Assembly (NCBI RefSeq): GCF_019457635.1
Contig: NZ_CP080412.1
Span: forward strand, 3,162,001-3,226,000
DNA length: 64,000 bases
Origin: Shewanella mangrovisoli
Lineage (GTDB): Bacteria; Pseudomonadota; Gammaproteobacteria; Enterobacterales; Shewanellaceae
Direction of reading: 5' to 3'
The notes beneath the pieces were generated by a model. The model ran no database searches and was not told the DNA's origin. It worked only from the letters and a program-made list of their open reading frames with translations. Position 1 is the first letter of the stretch; every line of letters begins with the position of its first letter. The position numbers and the translations under genes were made by a program. Positions 17,475-25,530 of the stretch are shown one piece after another.

Positions 17475-19763
17475 ATGATGAAAAACTACAATAAATCTCT
17501 ACTGGCACTGGCGCTCACCAGCGCCTTGTGTCTAACCGCCTGCGGGGACGGCAAAGACGGGCAAGATGGTGCACCAGGAACCCCTGGCACACCAGGTACC
17601 CCCGGCACGCCAGGAACACCCGGACTTCCTGCAGGCTCATTTGCTAAAACCGCTGACTCCATTACTGATCTGAAATTCACCCTCAGCCCAGCAGACATTA
17701 AAGTCACCAGTAGCGAAGGCTTTAGCGTTAAGTTCAGCTTAACCGGAAAAAGCTCAGGCAAAGATGTGCCCTTTATGGGACTCGACAAAATTGCCCTCTA
17801 TTCGTTAACGGCGAATGAAAACACCTCGGGCACGGGCGCTCCCATTGAATGGCAAAACAATGCCATGGCAAACAATGCGGGCACATCTTTAACTTGTACA
17901 CTCAATGGCCTTAACGGTACTAAAAATGCGTGTACATTAACCGAAGACACTGCAAATCCAGGCACTTACACTGCCACTTGGACCTATGATGGCGCGGCGC
18001 CAATCATCAATCCAAATGACAATCCTAATGCAGTACACAGAGTCTTTTTACGCGCTTACAATATCGTCAACGCTGCGGGCGTAGCCTTGTCTGATAAGGT
18101 GCTCTCAGTACCTGTAGACTTTATCCCAGCAACCGATGAGTTAGCAGCATCAGGTAAAGACACAGTATCGAGCGCGGCTTGTAAAAACTGTCACGGTGAA
18201 GTGGATGGCCATATCGCGAAGATTGAAGCCCACCATAACTACCAAGACGTTAAAAACTGCGTAACCTGCCACAACCCAGACCAAGTGCCAAGTGATGCAC
18301 AACTTGCTGAAGGTTGGGTATTCGACTTTGCACCTATGATCCACCGTATCCATGCGGGCGAACATAATGCGGACTATCTGTCTGGCGAAGCCAAAGAATA
18401 CTTCGGTGAAATTGGTTTCCCATCAGACTTGAAAGAATGTAAGTCTTGTCACGATGGTGAACCAAGCTATAACACCAATATCTACGCTCAGGCCTGCGTG
18501 GGTTGTCATATCAATGTTAACTTCGCAACCGGTGAAAACCACTCTGAGTTTGGTTTAGCTCAAGCCGATGACACTCAATGTAAATCCTGTCACGGTAGCG
18601 GTAGCTTAACGCCAGAAGCAGTCCACAGTGTCGGTAAACGTGCTGAATACGCGTCATTAATGACTGTCGACTTTACCAGCGCAACACTAGGCACTTCAGC
18701 AGTCGCGGGCATGCAAAGTCTAACGCTAAAAGCTAACGTCACACTCAATGGCGCTGCCATTGCCGATGGCACTAGCCTGAAAACCTACAATGCCACCAGC
18801 AACCCAACAGCGATACTTGCTGCGAACGGTTTGCTACTGGGTAATGTGGCCACCGATGGCACTGTATACTCATGGCGTGACGTTAAACCTACTGCCGTTA
18901 GCCTGAAACTGGAAAACGGTACCCTGTCAGGTGGCGTATTAACCTTCGTGAAAGACATCCCTGATGCACAAGCAACTGGCACTATCTACGTCGGTTCTGA
19001 AGCCAACTTCTGTGCCAAAGCGGGTAAAGTGGTTAGCTGTAATACTGAAGGACTTGAATATGGTCCAACTAGCCCAGTAGGTAACACTTCTGCAGTGAAA
19101 TTCTTTAACTTAAGCGGCGGTACACCTGCGGTAGCCCGTATGAACGACCCAGCTCGTATCACAGTTGAAGAAGCGAAATGTAACGCATGCCATGGTAGCT
19201 TAGACTATGCAAAAGGCTACAGACACGGGGTTTACACCTTCGATCAATGTATGAACTGTCACAACGATACCACTGGCGCTTCTGGCCATGGTGCGACAGG
19301 TTACAAAGGCGAAGATGGCAAGTTAGTTGTGAATCCAGACGTCACCTTTAACAACAAAGACCTATTCACCGTTGCTCACCGTTTCCACAGTGGTAACTTC
19401 GGAGTTGTCGAAGGCATCTTCCGCAATGCAGCAGGCGAATTAGAAGGTTATCCATCACCAGAAACCGCATGTTCAGCCTGTCACAAAGATGGTGCAACCC
19501 TGTTCGCAGCTGACGGTGGTTTAACTTCTGGCAAACGTGCTATCAAAGTGGGCAGCAACTACATTAGCCCTGTTGCTGAATCATGCCGCACCTGTCACGC
19601 TCACTCAGATGCAGCAGCCGTAGCTCACTTTAGAAGTAACGGTGCGATTGTCGAAGCGGATGCTGTGACCGATCCTAACCTACCAGTAGAATCATGCGCG
19701 ACCTGCCATGCTGAAGGTAAAACCTATGGCATAGATAAGGTACACGCAGAGGTAGCACACTAG
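17475..19763 (+). CDS. OmcA/MtrC family decaheme c-type cytochrome lipoprotein
   Basis: An outer membrane multiheme cytochrome of about 762 residues. The start at 17475 (or 17478) follows AAGGGA; an upstream GTG reading lacks a signal. The signal ends in the lipobox LTAC, giving a lipid-anchored protein. Ten CXXCH motifs occur as two groups of five, separated by a heme-free beta-rich region, the four-domain layout of MtrC and OmcA. The second beta-rich domain has a CX8C pair (CAKAGKVVSC), like the redox-active disulfide described in MtrC. A collagen-like stretch of GTP triplets follows the lipobox. The likely role is extracellular electron transfer. No MtrA- or MtrB-type partner lies nearby. 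Confidence 0.93.
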   Translation: MMKNYNKSLLALALTSALCLTACGDGKDGQDGAPGTPGTPGTPGTPGTPGLPAGSFAKTADSITDLKFTLSPADIKVTSSEGFSVKFSLTGKSSGKDVPFMGLDKIALYSLTANENTSGTGAPIEWQNNAMANNAGTSLTCTLNGLNGTKNACTLTEDTANPGTYTATWTYDGAAPIINPNDNPNAVHRVFLRAYNIVNAAGVALSDKVLSVPVDFIPATDELAASGKDTVSSAACKNCHGEVDGHIAKIEAHHNYQDVKNCVTCHNPDQVPSDAQLAEGWVFDFAPMIHRIHAGEHNADYLSGEAKEYFGEIGFPSDLKECKSCHDGEPSYNTNIYAQACVGCHINVNFATGENHSEFGLAQADDTQCKSCHGSGSLTPEAVHSVGKRAEYASLMTVDFTSATLGTSAVAGMQSLTLKANVTLNGAAIADGTSLKTYNATSNPTAILAANGLLLGNVATDGTVYSWRDVKPTAVSLKLENGTLSGGVLTFVKDIPDAQATGTIYVGSEANFCAKAGKVVSCNTEGLEYGPTSPVGNTSAVKFFNLSGGTPAVARMNDPARITVEEAKCNACHGSLDYAKGYRHGVYTFDQCMNCHNDTTGASGHGATGYKGEDGKLVVNPDVTFNNKDLFTVAHRFHSGNFGVVEGIFRNAAGELEGYPSPETACSACHKDGATLFAADGGLTSGKRAIKVGSNYISPVAESCRTCHAHSDAAAVAHFRSNGAIVEADAVTDPNLPVESCATCHAEGKTYGIDKVHAEVAH
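17566..17634 (+). repeat. Collagen-like G-T-P triplet repeat in the decaheme cytochrome
   Basis: Nine-base units coding GTP are repeated about five times just after the lipid-anchored cysteine, within a longer run of glycine at every third residue (GKDGQDGAPGTP onward). It is probably a flexible or trimerising spacer between lipid anchor and heme domains. The unit structure could allow slippage. Confidence 0.75.
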
Positions 19764-19820
19764 TACTAGTACCTTCGGGTTGCCCCCTGCACAACCCGAG
19801 TCTCCTCTCTGCAACTCATT

Positions 19821-19846
19821 GGGGCTCCTTCGGAGCCCCTTTTTTA
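19821..19846 (+). terminator. Intrinsic terminator after the decaheme cytochrome gene
   Basis: GGGGCTCC (19821-19828), loop TTC, GGAGCCCC (19832-19839), then six T. Confidence 0.92.
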
Positions 19847-19856
19847 TGAGTAGCGA

Positions 19857-20552
19857 TTAATTCGTTGTCGTATCAACTTGAGTCGCACTTTGTACGATGC
19901 GTTGCTTTAACAGCTTAATAAATTCTCTCGGGTCACGGTCTAAACTGTCGTGGGGAATATAAAGATGATAACCAAGGTGAGTATTGAGCATCACGCAGCG
20001 ATGACCAAACATCGCTAATACCCCACGGTAGCGATCGCCATCGACCACTAAAGGACTAAACTCGGCGCCAAGGTAGGTTTCTAAGGTTGCCAAATCTTCC
20101 TGCTGTGAGGCTGCTGTCACCAGTAATGGCCGCTGCTCAGTCAATAATCCCGCCGCAAGACGCAATGAAATGTTATCGAGGATAGGATTCAACTGTTTGA
20201 GCTTAATGCCTATATAGGAAAGCTCAATGGTATCAACACCCTGAGTAACTCGTGGAATATCTACCCGTTGAATATTGCTCCAGCTTACCGCCACTTTGCC
20301 GCGGCGATGAAAATAGGTCAGCCCCTGCTCATCCATGCTCAAGGTGGTCTCAGGTTCATACACCTTTGCCAAGCCCAATATCAACGCAATCGCACCTAGG
20401 CTGAAAAACAATAAGCCCACGGCAAATAGCTCAGGAAATAGCACAAATAACCCAAAACCTAAGACAAAGGCGCTAGCACCCACTATCGTTAAGGTTAAAC
20501 CATTACGTTTTGATAGCGGGCGAACCGAGACAACATCGGACTCTTGCGTCAT
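19857..20552 (-). CDS. DUF2982 family membrane protein
   Basis: A 231-residue protein with two hydrophobic segments near the N-terminus (about 18-40 and 42-62) followed by a soluble domain, consistent with an inner membrane protein with a cytoplasmic domain. I recognise it as the DUF2982 family, known mainly from Shewanella and relatives. Residues 78-110 (TYFHRRGKVAVSWSNIQRVDIPRV) resemble a PH-like bacterial domain, and the family has no known function. It starts four bases after the ElyC-like gene stops, so the two are co-transcribed. Confidence 0.7.
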   Translation of the reverse strand: MTQESDVVSVRPLSKRNGLTLTIVGASAFVLGFGLFVLFPELFAVGLLFFSLGAIALILGLAKVYEPETTLSMDEQGLTYFHRRGKVAVSWSNIQRVDIPRVTQGVDTIELSYIGIKLKQLNPILDNISLRLAAGLLTEQRPLLVTAASQQEDLATLETYLGAEFSPLVVDGDRYRGVLAMFGHRCVMLNTHLGYHLYIPHDSLDRDPREFIKLLKQRIVQSATQVDTTTN

Positions 20553-20556
20553 ATTT

Positions 20557-21291
20557 TTATCCCTGTTTTATCCAGAGCCACAAACGGCCTATGTATTCAT
20601 GTATCGCCCGTTGCGAGGCGAGTAAGTTATCCGCAGTCAAGCGCCAGTAGAAACCGTCTCTTGCCCTAAAATCCGTCGGCGCGGCGCTCGCCGTTAATCC
20701 TTGACCACTAAAGATCGCCATCGACCTTGGCATATGGGAAGCCGAGGTAACTAATCGCACGGCTTGATCACCAAAGTGTTCTTTAAAATAGTGCGCCTCT
20801 TCAATCGTGTCGCGCGGGAGGGGTAATTGAACGATACGAGTCGCATCAACGCCGAGTTCAACCGCCGCCTTGGCCATCACTTCGGCATGGGGGCGCTGTG
20901 TTAGCTCGCCCTCCCAACCACTGACCACTAGGGTGCAGTCTTGCCCTAATTGGAGTTGCCTCAGTCCTTCCGTTAGCCGCGCTAAGGCAACCGCAGACAA
21001 GGATTGCACCGCTGTTGCACCTTGGATATCGGAGTGAGCAGAGCCCAGCACCATCACCACACAGGTACCCGCAATAGGAGTGGAGTTAATGGGATATTTA
21101 GCCTCGAGCGGTTTAACGAGATAGTCGACACTCAATTGACTGCTGAGCACTAAGAGCAGCGAAAACGCACCGCCAATCGCCCATTTTGCTAACCTAGGTT
21201 TGCGCCAAATCAACAAAGACAGCAGTAATAACAACAGGATAAATGGAATTGGCATGATTGCCTGAGAGACAACTTTCTTAACCCAAAACAT
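20557..21291 (-). CDS. elyC: ElyC/SanA/YdcF family protein (DUF218)
   Basis: A 244-residue inner membrane protein of the DUF218 group, closest in layout to ElyC (YcbC), which supports peptidoglycan precursor (lipid carrier) metabolism in E. coli at low temperature. It has two N-terminal membrane segments (about 13-29 and 37-55) then the DUF218 domain, with VVMVLGSAHSD, VVSGWEG and the SASHMPRSMAIF motif. The downstream DUF2982 gene is tightly linked. The gene name is by family resemblance only. Confidence 0.75.
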   Translation of the reverse strand: MFWVKKVVSQAIMPIPFILLLLLLSLLIWRKPRLAKWAIGGAFSLLLVLSSQLSVDYLVKPLEAKYPINSTPIAGTCVVMVLGSAHSDIQGATAVQSLSAVALARLTEGLRQLQLGQDCTLVVSGWEGELTQRPHAEVMAKAAVELGVDATRIVQLPLPRDTIEEAHYFKEHFGDQAVRLVTSASHMPRSMAIFSGQGLTASAAPTDFRARDGFYWRLTADNLLASQRAIHEYIGRLWLWIKQG

Positions 21292-21329
21292 GCGTTAGTG
21301 CCCAATGGTTCAAAGGAGCGCAATCATAA

Positions 21330-21369
21330 CATCAAAAGAAAGCAAAACGCATCGCCAAGGCGATGCGTT
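21330..21369 (-). terminator. Intrinsic terminator after the ROK kinase gene
   Basis: An 11-base perfect stem pairs AACGCATCGCC (21346-21356) with GGCGATGCGTT (21359-21369). On the minus strand it is followed by TTTTGCTTTCTTTT. Confidence 0.8.
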
Positions 21370-21398
21370 GTCACGAGGGAAAACCTAACGTTACTGGG

Positions 21399-22319
21399 TT
21401 ATTTTTCCCATAACCAAGCGGCGCCGCGCACACCCGAAGAGCAGCCATAAAGGTTCTGTACGACAGGCGTTCGACACTCTCTTCCCACAACATAACGAGT
21501 TAATAATGCAGGTAATCTTGGATAAATCGCCTCAATATTAGACATGCCACCGCCGAGGACAATCGCATCCGGGTCGAGCATATTAATCACATGGGCGAGT
21601 GAGCGCGCGAGTCTGTCCATGTAACGGTCAAAGGCCGCGATGGCCATTTCATCACCCGCATCGACTAAGGCCATGATCTCAGTGCCAGATTTGGCGGGCG
21701 CAGCTTGGACATTCACCGCACGGCTGAGAGCCTCGTTGTAATCGCGAACAAAGCCGGTGCCAGAAATAAAGGTTTCGATACAATCGGGATTACCGCAGAA
21801 ACAACGGGTAGTATTAAACTCCTCCTTGGTCATCCAAGGCAGCGGGTTATGGCCCCACTCGCCGCCAATACCGTTACCACCCGCGTGTACTTTGCCGTTA
21901 ATGGCCACACCCGCGCCGCAGCCCGTGCCAATGATCACCCCAAACACCACAGATTTACCCGCAGCAGCGCCATCCACGGCTTCGGATACCGCAAAACAGT
22001 TGGCATCGTTAGCGACTCGCACTTCACGGCCAAGCAGCTCCCCCAAATTCACATCGAGGGGATGACCGTTGATCCAAGTCGAGTTGGCATTTTTGACTAA
22101 TCCTGAATAGGGAGAGATGACTCCCGGGATACCCACGCCAACAGTGCCCTTTTCACCTAAGGTCGCTTCGGCCTCATTCACTAAATCGACGATGGCATTC
22201 AGTGTGCCCTGATAATCCCGAGGGGTATTGATACGCTTACGAAAAAGTTCATTACCTTCCTCACTTAAGGCGACGAGTTCTATTTTTGTGCCACCTAAAT
22301 CGATGCCCATGCGTATCAT
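21399..22319 (-). CDS. mak: ROK family sugar kinase, fructokinase (Mak)-like
   Basis: A 306-residue ROK kinase very similar along its length to the E. coli manno(fructo)kinase Mak. It has the phosphate-binding IDLGGTKIE at residues 6-14, the sugar-contacting [11 protein letters not shown] and [12 protein letters not shown], the EWGHNPLP stretch, and the ROK zinc cluster [12 protein letters not shown]. It should phosphorylate fructose and perhaps mannose or glucose in the cytoplasm. No transporter is beside it. The first ATG is kept because it aligns with the Mak N-terminus and GGAG lies 10 bases before it. Confidence 0.88.
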   Translation of the reverse strand: MIRMGIDLGGTKIELVALSEEGNELFRKRINTPRDYQGTLNAIVDLVNEAEATLGEKGTVGVGIPGVISPYSGLVKNANSTWINGHPLDVNLGELLGREVRVANDANCFAVSEAVDGAAAGKSVVFGVIIGTGCGAGVAINGKVHAGGNGIGGEWGHNPLPWMTKEEFNTTRCFCGNPDCIETFISGTGFVRDYNEALSRAVNVQAAPAKSGTEIMALVDAGDEMAIAAFDRYMDRLARSLAHVINMLDPDAIVLGGGMSNIEAIYPRLPALLTRYVVGRECRTPVVQNLYGCSSGVRGAAWLWEK

Positions 22320-22381
22320 GAATGACTTACTCCACTGTTATTCGACCAAGGCATCAGTACTGACGCCCTTGGCATTGTTCG

Positions 22382-23188
22382 TTATTCTGCCCAGCCTGGC
22401 GCCGTGGCAATAAAATAAGGGTTTAATATGTCAGGTTTTTGATTGTAGGTTAAGGGTAAACCTGAGTCATAACACACCACTTTGCCGCCTGCGCTTTCCA
22501 GTACGGCCTGCGCGGCTGCCGTGTCCCATTCGCTCGTAGGCCCCAATCTTGGGTAGAGATCGGCCTTGCCCTCTGCCAACATACAAAACTTCAGCGAGCT
22601 TCCTACGCTTAACATCTCGTGTTGACCGAAATCCTTTAAATATTCCGCCACATCAGGGCTTAAATGCGAACGACTGCCCACCACAATCGGTACTTGTCTT
22701 GGCATATTACAGCCCTGTAGCACTAGCTCTTGTTGCCCATCTTGTCGCCAAGCGCCTAAGTGTTTGGCGCCAAAATAAACGGTATTGAGCACAGGCGCAT
22801 AAACCACACCAGCAATAGCAACTCCTTGATGGATAAGCGCAATATTGACGGTAAACTCACCATTTCGCTTAATAAATTCCTTAGTGCCATCCAAAGGGTC
22901 AATCAGCCAATAGGTCTGCCAGTGCCGACGTTCATCCCAGGCAATATCCGCCGCTTCTTCCGACATCACGGGAATACCCGCAAATTGCTCGGTAAGCAGG
23001 GCTAAGATAACTTTGTGAGCCGCCAAATCGGCCGCAGTAACTGGGCTCTCATCACGCTTTTGCGTAACGGCAAAATCCTCTTGAGCATAAATCGCCATGA
23101 TGGCGTCGCCTGCCGCATGGGCAATCTTTACCACCCGTAGTAAATCGGCCTTCGAAAAATGCGCTGCCATCGCTGTATTATCTGTCAC
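22382..23188 (-). CDS. cysQ: 3'(2'),5'-bisphosphate nucleotidase
   Basis: A 268-residue member of the inositol monophosphatase-like superfamily that hydrolyses 3'-phosphoadenosine 5'-phosphate, a by-product of sulfate assimilation. Metal-binding motifs are clear: EEAADI (second glutamate pair) and WLIDPLDGTKEFIKRNGEFTVNIAL, with the C-terminal WDTAAAQAVLESAGG. The length is normal. It lies 62 bases upstream of the mak gene on the same strand, so they may be co-transcribed, though a hairpin without a T run occupies that gap. Sulfur genes are not nearby. Confidence 0.92.
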   Translation of the reverse strand: MTDNTAMAAHFSKADLLRVVKIAHAAGDAIMAIYAQEDFAVTQKRDESPVTAADLAAHKVILALLTEQFAGIPVMSEEAADIAWDERRHWQTYWLIDPLDGTKEFIKRNGEFTVNIALIHQGVAIAGVVYAPVLNTVYFGAKHLGAWRQDGQQELVLQGCNMPRQVPIVVGSRSHLSPDVAEYLKDFGQHEMLSVGSSLKFCMLAEGKADLYPRLGPTSEWDTAAAQAVLESAGGKVVCYDSGLPLTYNQKPDILNPYFIATAPGWAE

Positions 23189-23535
23189 TTAGCCACCTAT
23201 ATTCGATTTGCTTTTTGGCATTATGCCATCGGCAGCAATTGATAATTAAGAACGAATTCATCATTCATCGAGCAAAATCGACTAAGGCACTGACGAATTC
23301 AGTCAGGCGCAAGGCTTAGGCCACGGGCATAAATGCTAAATAAGTCGAGTCTAAGCCAAGCAGGATACGCTGAAAAGAGTCATTGTCTAGGCTGCATTCG
23401 TATTCACAGCCTTGAAAATAAAACAGGTTGGAGAAATAAATCAGTAGCTTGGGTGGAGCGCTTCTGACATACAACTTATCTTGTATTCAAAAGATCTGAA
23501 CGTCATTCACAACCACTTATGGTTAGAGATAATGG
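23189..23535. other. 347-base gap between the RmlD-like gene and cysQ
   Basis: No gene is seen on either strand. It should hold the cysQ promoter near 23190-23260. A CTGAC/GTCAG inverted repeat with a seven-base loop lies at about 23290-23307. Confidence 0.5.
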
Positions 23536-24666
23536 CTAAAGGCCTTTTGCGGCATAATCTTCAAGCATGGCCTTAAGCTGCCATCGCCAGTCACGCCACA
23601 GCTCGGGGCAATGGGTTAATGCCGAATTTTGCCCAGTTAAGCGCTGGCGAACTTTATCACTATTTAACGCGCTGTAACTGGGTCTGGGAGCCAGTTTATT
23701 GCCTTTCTCAAGCGCTTTTGCCGCATAACTTAGGCTATCTATGGCGCTAATCGGCACCGCTTTATCTAATAACTTCAGTGCCAAGGCTTGGCGCTGGATT
23801 TCGAGGGCAAAATCATACCAACTGCATTGTCCCTGCCCGGCATAATGGAATAGTCTAGATCCGCAACCGACGTTTAACGGACTCGCTATTAACTGCCAAA
23901 TAAGATGCGCAAGCGCATCTGCCCATGTCGGTGAACCTATTTGATCGTTTATCACTGAGAGCGGCTGACCATCGGACATAGAGGCCATCAACCTCAGCAT
24001 GGTTTTCACAAAATTATGCCCATCAACACCGTACAGCCATGCGGTGCGGATAACTATTGCGTGCTCAGCCAAGATACGCAGCACCGCTTGCTCACCCGCA
24101 AGTTTACTCTGGCCATAGACAGATAAGGGCGCAGGCGTGGCGCTTTCGGTTAACCCGCGTCCAGTTAAGCCACTTTCAGTTAAGCCGCTTTCAGTTAAAC
24201 CACTATGGGTTAACCCGCTATTGGTTAAGCCGTTCTGATTTAACGCCAGTTCATAAGCCACCGTTGGCTCGCCGCTAAATACATAATCACTGGAGATATG
24301 CACCAAACGCGCGCCCGTGAGCACACATTCGCTTGCCAATAACTCAGGCCCAAGGCTATTGACACGATAAGCCTCATCGGCCGCCGTTTCTGCCCTATCG
24401 ACCGCATTGTAGGCGGCGCAGTTAATCACCCAGTCAGGTTTAAAGCGGGCAAAGGCAGCGGCAACGCTCTTTTTATCACCAATATCTAACTGGGCATGGC
24501 TAAGCGCGTGCACTCGAAAGGTGCGGCCATCGAATCGACAAGCAGCCTTGGCAAGCACTCGTAATAGTGCTTTCGACAGTTGGCTATCTGCGCCAGTCAA
24601 CAATACTGTTACTGTCGATTCTGGCTCGCCATTAGGCGCATACATCGCCTTGTTATCCTTTCGCAT
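23536..24666 (-). CDS. RmlD-like sugar nucleotide reductase with a repeat insertion
   Basis: A 376-residue protein of the RmlD (dTDP-4-dehydrorhamnose reductase) family, longer than the usual 290-300 residues. It has NCAAYNAVDRAET at about 82-94, SSDYVFSG at 125-132 and the catalytic YGQSKLAGEQA. The N-terminal dinucleotide turn is degenerate (TGADSQLSKAL, where TGATGQLGRAL is typical), so cofactor binding may be changed or lost. Residues 146-175 are six copies of GLTxS-type pentapeptides, an insertion coded by a 15-base tandem repeat. No rmlA, rmlB or rmlC is in the window. It follows the PHP phosphatase gene by 16 bases. Function as a true reductase is uncertain. Confidence 0.75.
   Translation of the reverse strand: MRKDNKAMYAPNGEPESTVTVLLTGADSQLSKALLRVLAKAACRFDGRTFRVHALSHAQLDIGDKKSVAAAFARFKPDWVINCAAYNAVDRAETAADEAYRVNSLGPELLASECVLTGARLVHISSDYVFSGEPTVAYELALNQNGLTNSGLTHSGLTESGLTESGLTGRGLTESATPAPLSVYGQSKLAGEQAVLRILAEHAIVIRTAWLYGVDGHNFVKTMLRLMASMSDGQPLSVINDQIGSPTWADALAHLIWQLIASPLNVGCGSRLFHYAGQGQCSWYDFALEIQRQALALKLLDKAVPISAIDSLSYAAKALEKGNKLAPRPSYSALNSDKVRQRLTGQNSALTHCPELWRDWRWQLKAMLEDYAAKGL
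24142..24231 (-). repeat. Six 15-bp tandem repeats inside the RmlD-like gene
   Basis: Six in-frame 15-base units code GLTNS, GLTHS, GLTES, GLTES, GLTGR and GLTES. Several neighbouring units are almost identical at the DNA level (GTTAAGCC followed by a CTTTCA-type tail on the plus strand), which suggests recent expansion. Gain or loss of units would keep the frame. Confidence 0.9.
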
Positions 24667-24682
24667 TCTTAACGTCGGCGCC

Positions 24683-25441
24683 TCAAGCGATATCGTCGCT
24701 AAATAGCGGCATTAAATCGGCAACGCTTTGATGCCCCCGCTGAGCTAAGAAGTTAAGCAGTGCCATCGGTGAGCGATTAAGCAGCTTATCCTTTGGATAA
24801 TCAACCGCTTCTATAATACTTAAGGCACGGTCAAAACCGCCAAGACTAAAAGCCACATGGGAATCCGAGCCCATCACTAAGGTGGCCCCCAATTCTTTTG
24901 CCGCTTTGGCAATCGCGGTGCAGTTAGCTTCGCTGCCCTTGCGAGAAACTTCAAAGGAGGAATTATTGATTTCAAGCGCCACCCCATATTCGGCGGCAGC
25001 GGTGACGACAGCTTCAATATCAATGGGATAAGCAGGATTACCCGGATGGGTAATAATATCGACCTTGCCACTTTTAATGGCATTAATCATCGCCTCTGTA
25101 TGGGTGGCCTTATCCGAGGGCGGAAATACTGGCTCATGGAACCCTGCCAACACGATATCGAGCTGAGACAGATAATCGCCAAAGTAATCGATTTCACCTT
25201 CGCGGTTTTTAATATTGGCCTCGATGCCGCGTAAAATCCCCACGCCATCAACCATACGCGGGAGCACGCGTAAATTCACAAAATGCCAAAAATGCGGTGC
25301 ATCCGCCATCGCCGGGCCATGGTCGGTTGTGGCAAACAGACGGATCCCCTTTTGCTTCGCCACCGCCAAATAATCGTGGATAGTGCTATAGGCATGGGTA
25401 GATGCCACGGTATGGGTATGGGTATCGACTGGGTACTGCAT
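24683..25441 (-). CDS. ycdX: PHP family phosphatase (YcdX-like)
   Basis: A 252-residue PHP-domain protein like E. coli YcdX, a metal-dependent phosphatase linked to swarming. The metal ligands are spread through [18 protein letters not shown] at the N-terminus, [30 protein letters not shown] and GSDSHVAF, matching the three-metal site of this family. Cytoplasmic. The physiological substrate is not known. The RmlD-like gene follows directly. Confidence 0.88.
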   Translation of the reverse strand: MQYPVDTHTHTVASTHAYSTIHDYLAVAKQKGIRLFATTDHGPAMADAPHFWHFVNLRVLPRMVDGVGILRGIEANIKNREGEIDYFGDYLSQLDIVLAGFHEPVFPPSDKATHTEAMINAIKSGKVDIITHPGNPAYPIDIEAVVTAAAEYGVALEINNSSFEVSRKGSEANCTAIAKAAKELGATLVMGSDSHVAFSLGGFDRALSIIEAVDYPKDKLLNRSPMALLNFLAQRGHQSVADLMPLFSDDIA

Positions 25442-25530
25442 GGGTCACCTCTGTCTTGTCACTCTTGTGTTCTGACTATTGTGTTCTGTATGGCGTTAAC
25501 CATTAGTCGGTTAACGTTTCTTAAGCTCTG

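Noticed and set aside
22346..22372. CCAAGG/CCTTGG inverted repeat between mak and cysQ
   Set aside because: The stem has mismatches and no T run on the minus strand; not enough to call a terminator.
23290..23307. CTGAC/GTCAG inverted repeat before cysQ
   Set aside because: Short, with no link to a known operator; may be chance.
25442..25530. Repetitive TTGTGTTCTG-like words between helicase and phosphatase genes
   Set aside because: Only two loose copies; not a structured repeat.
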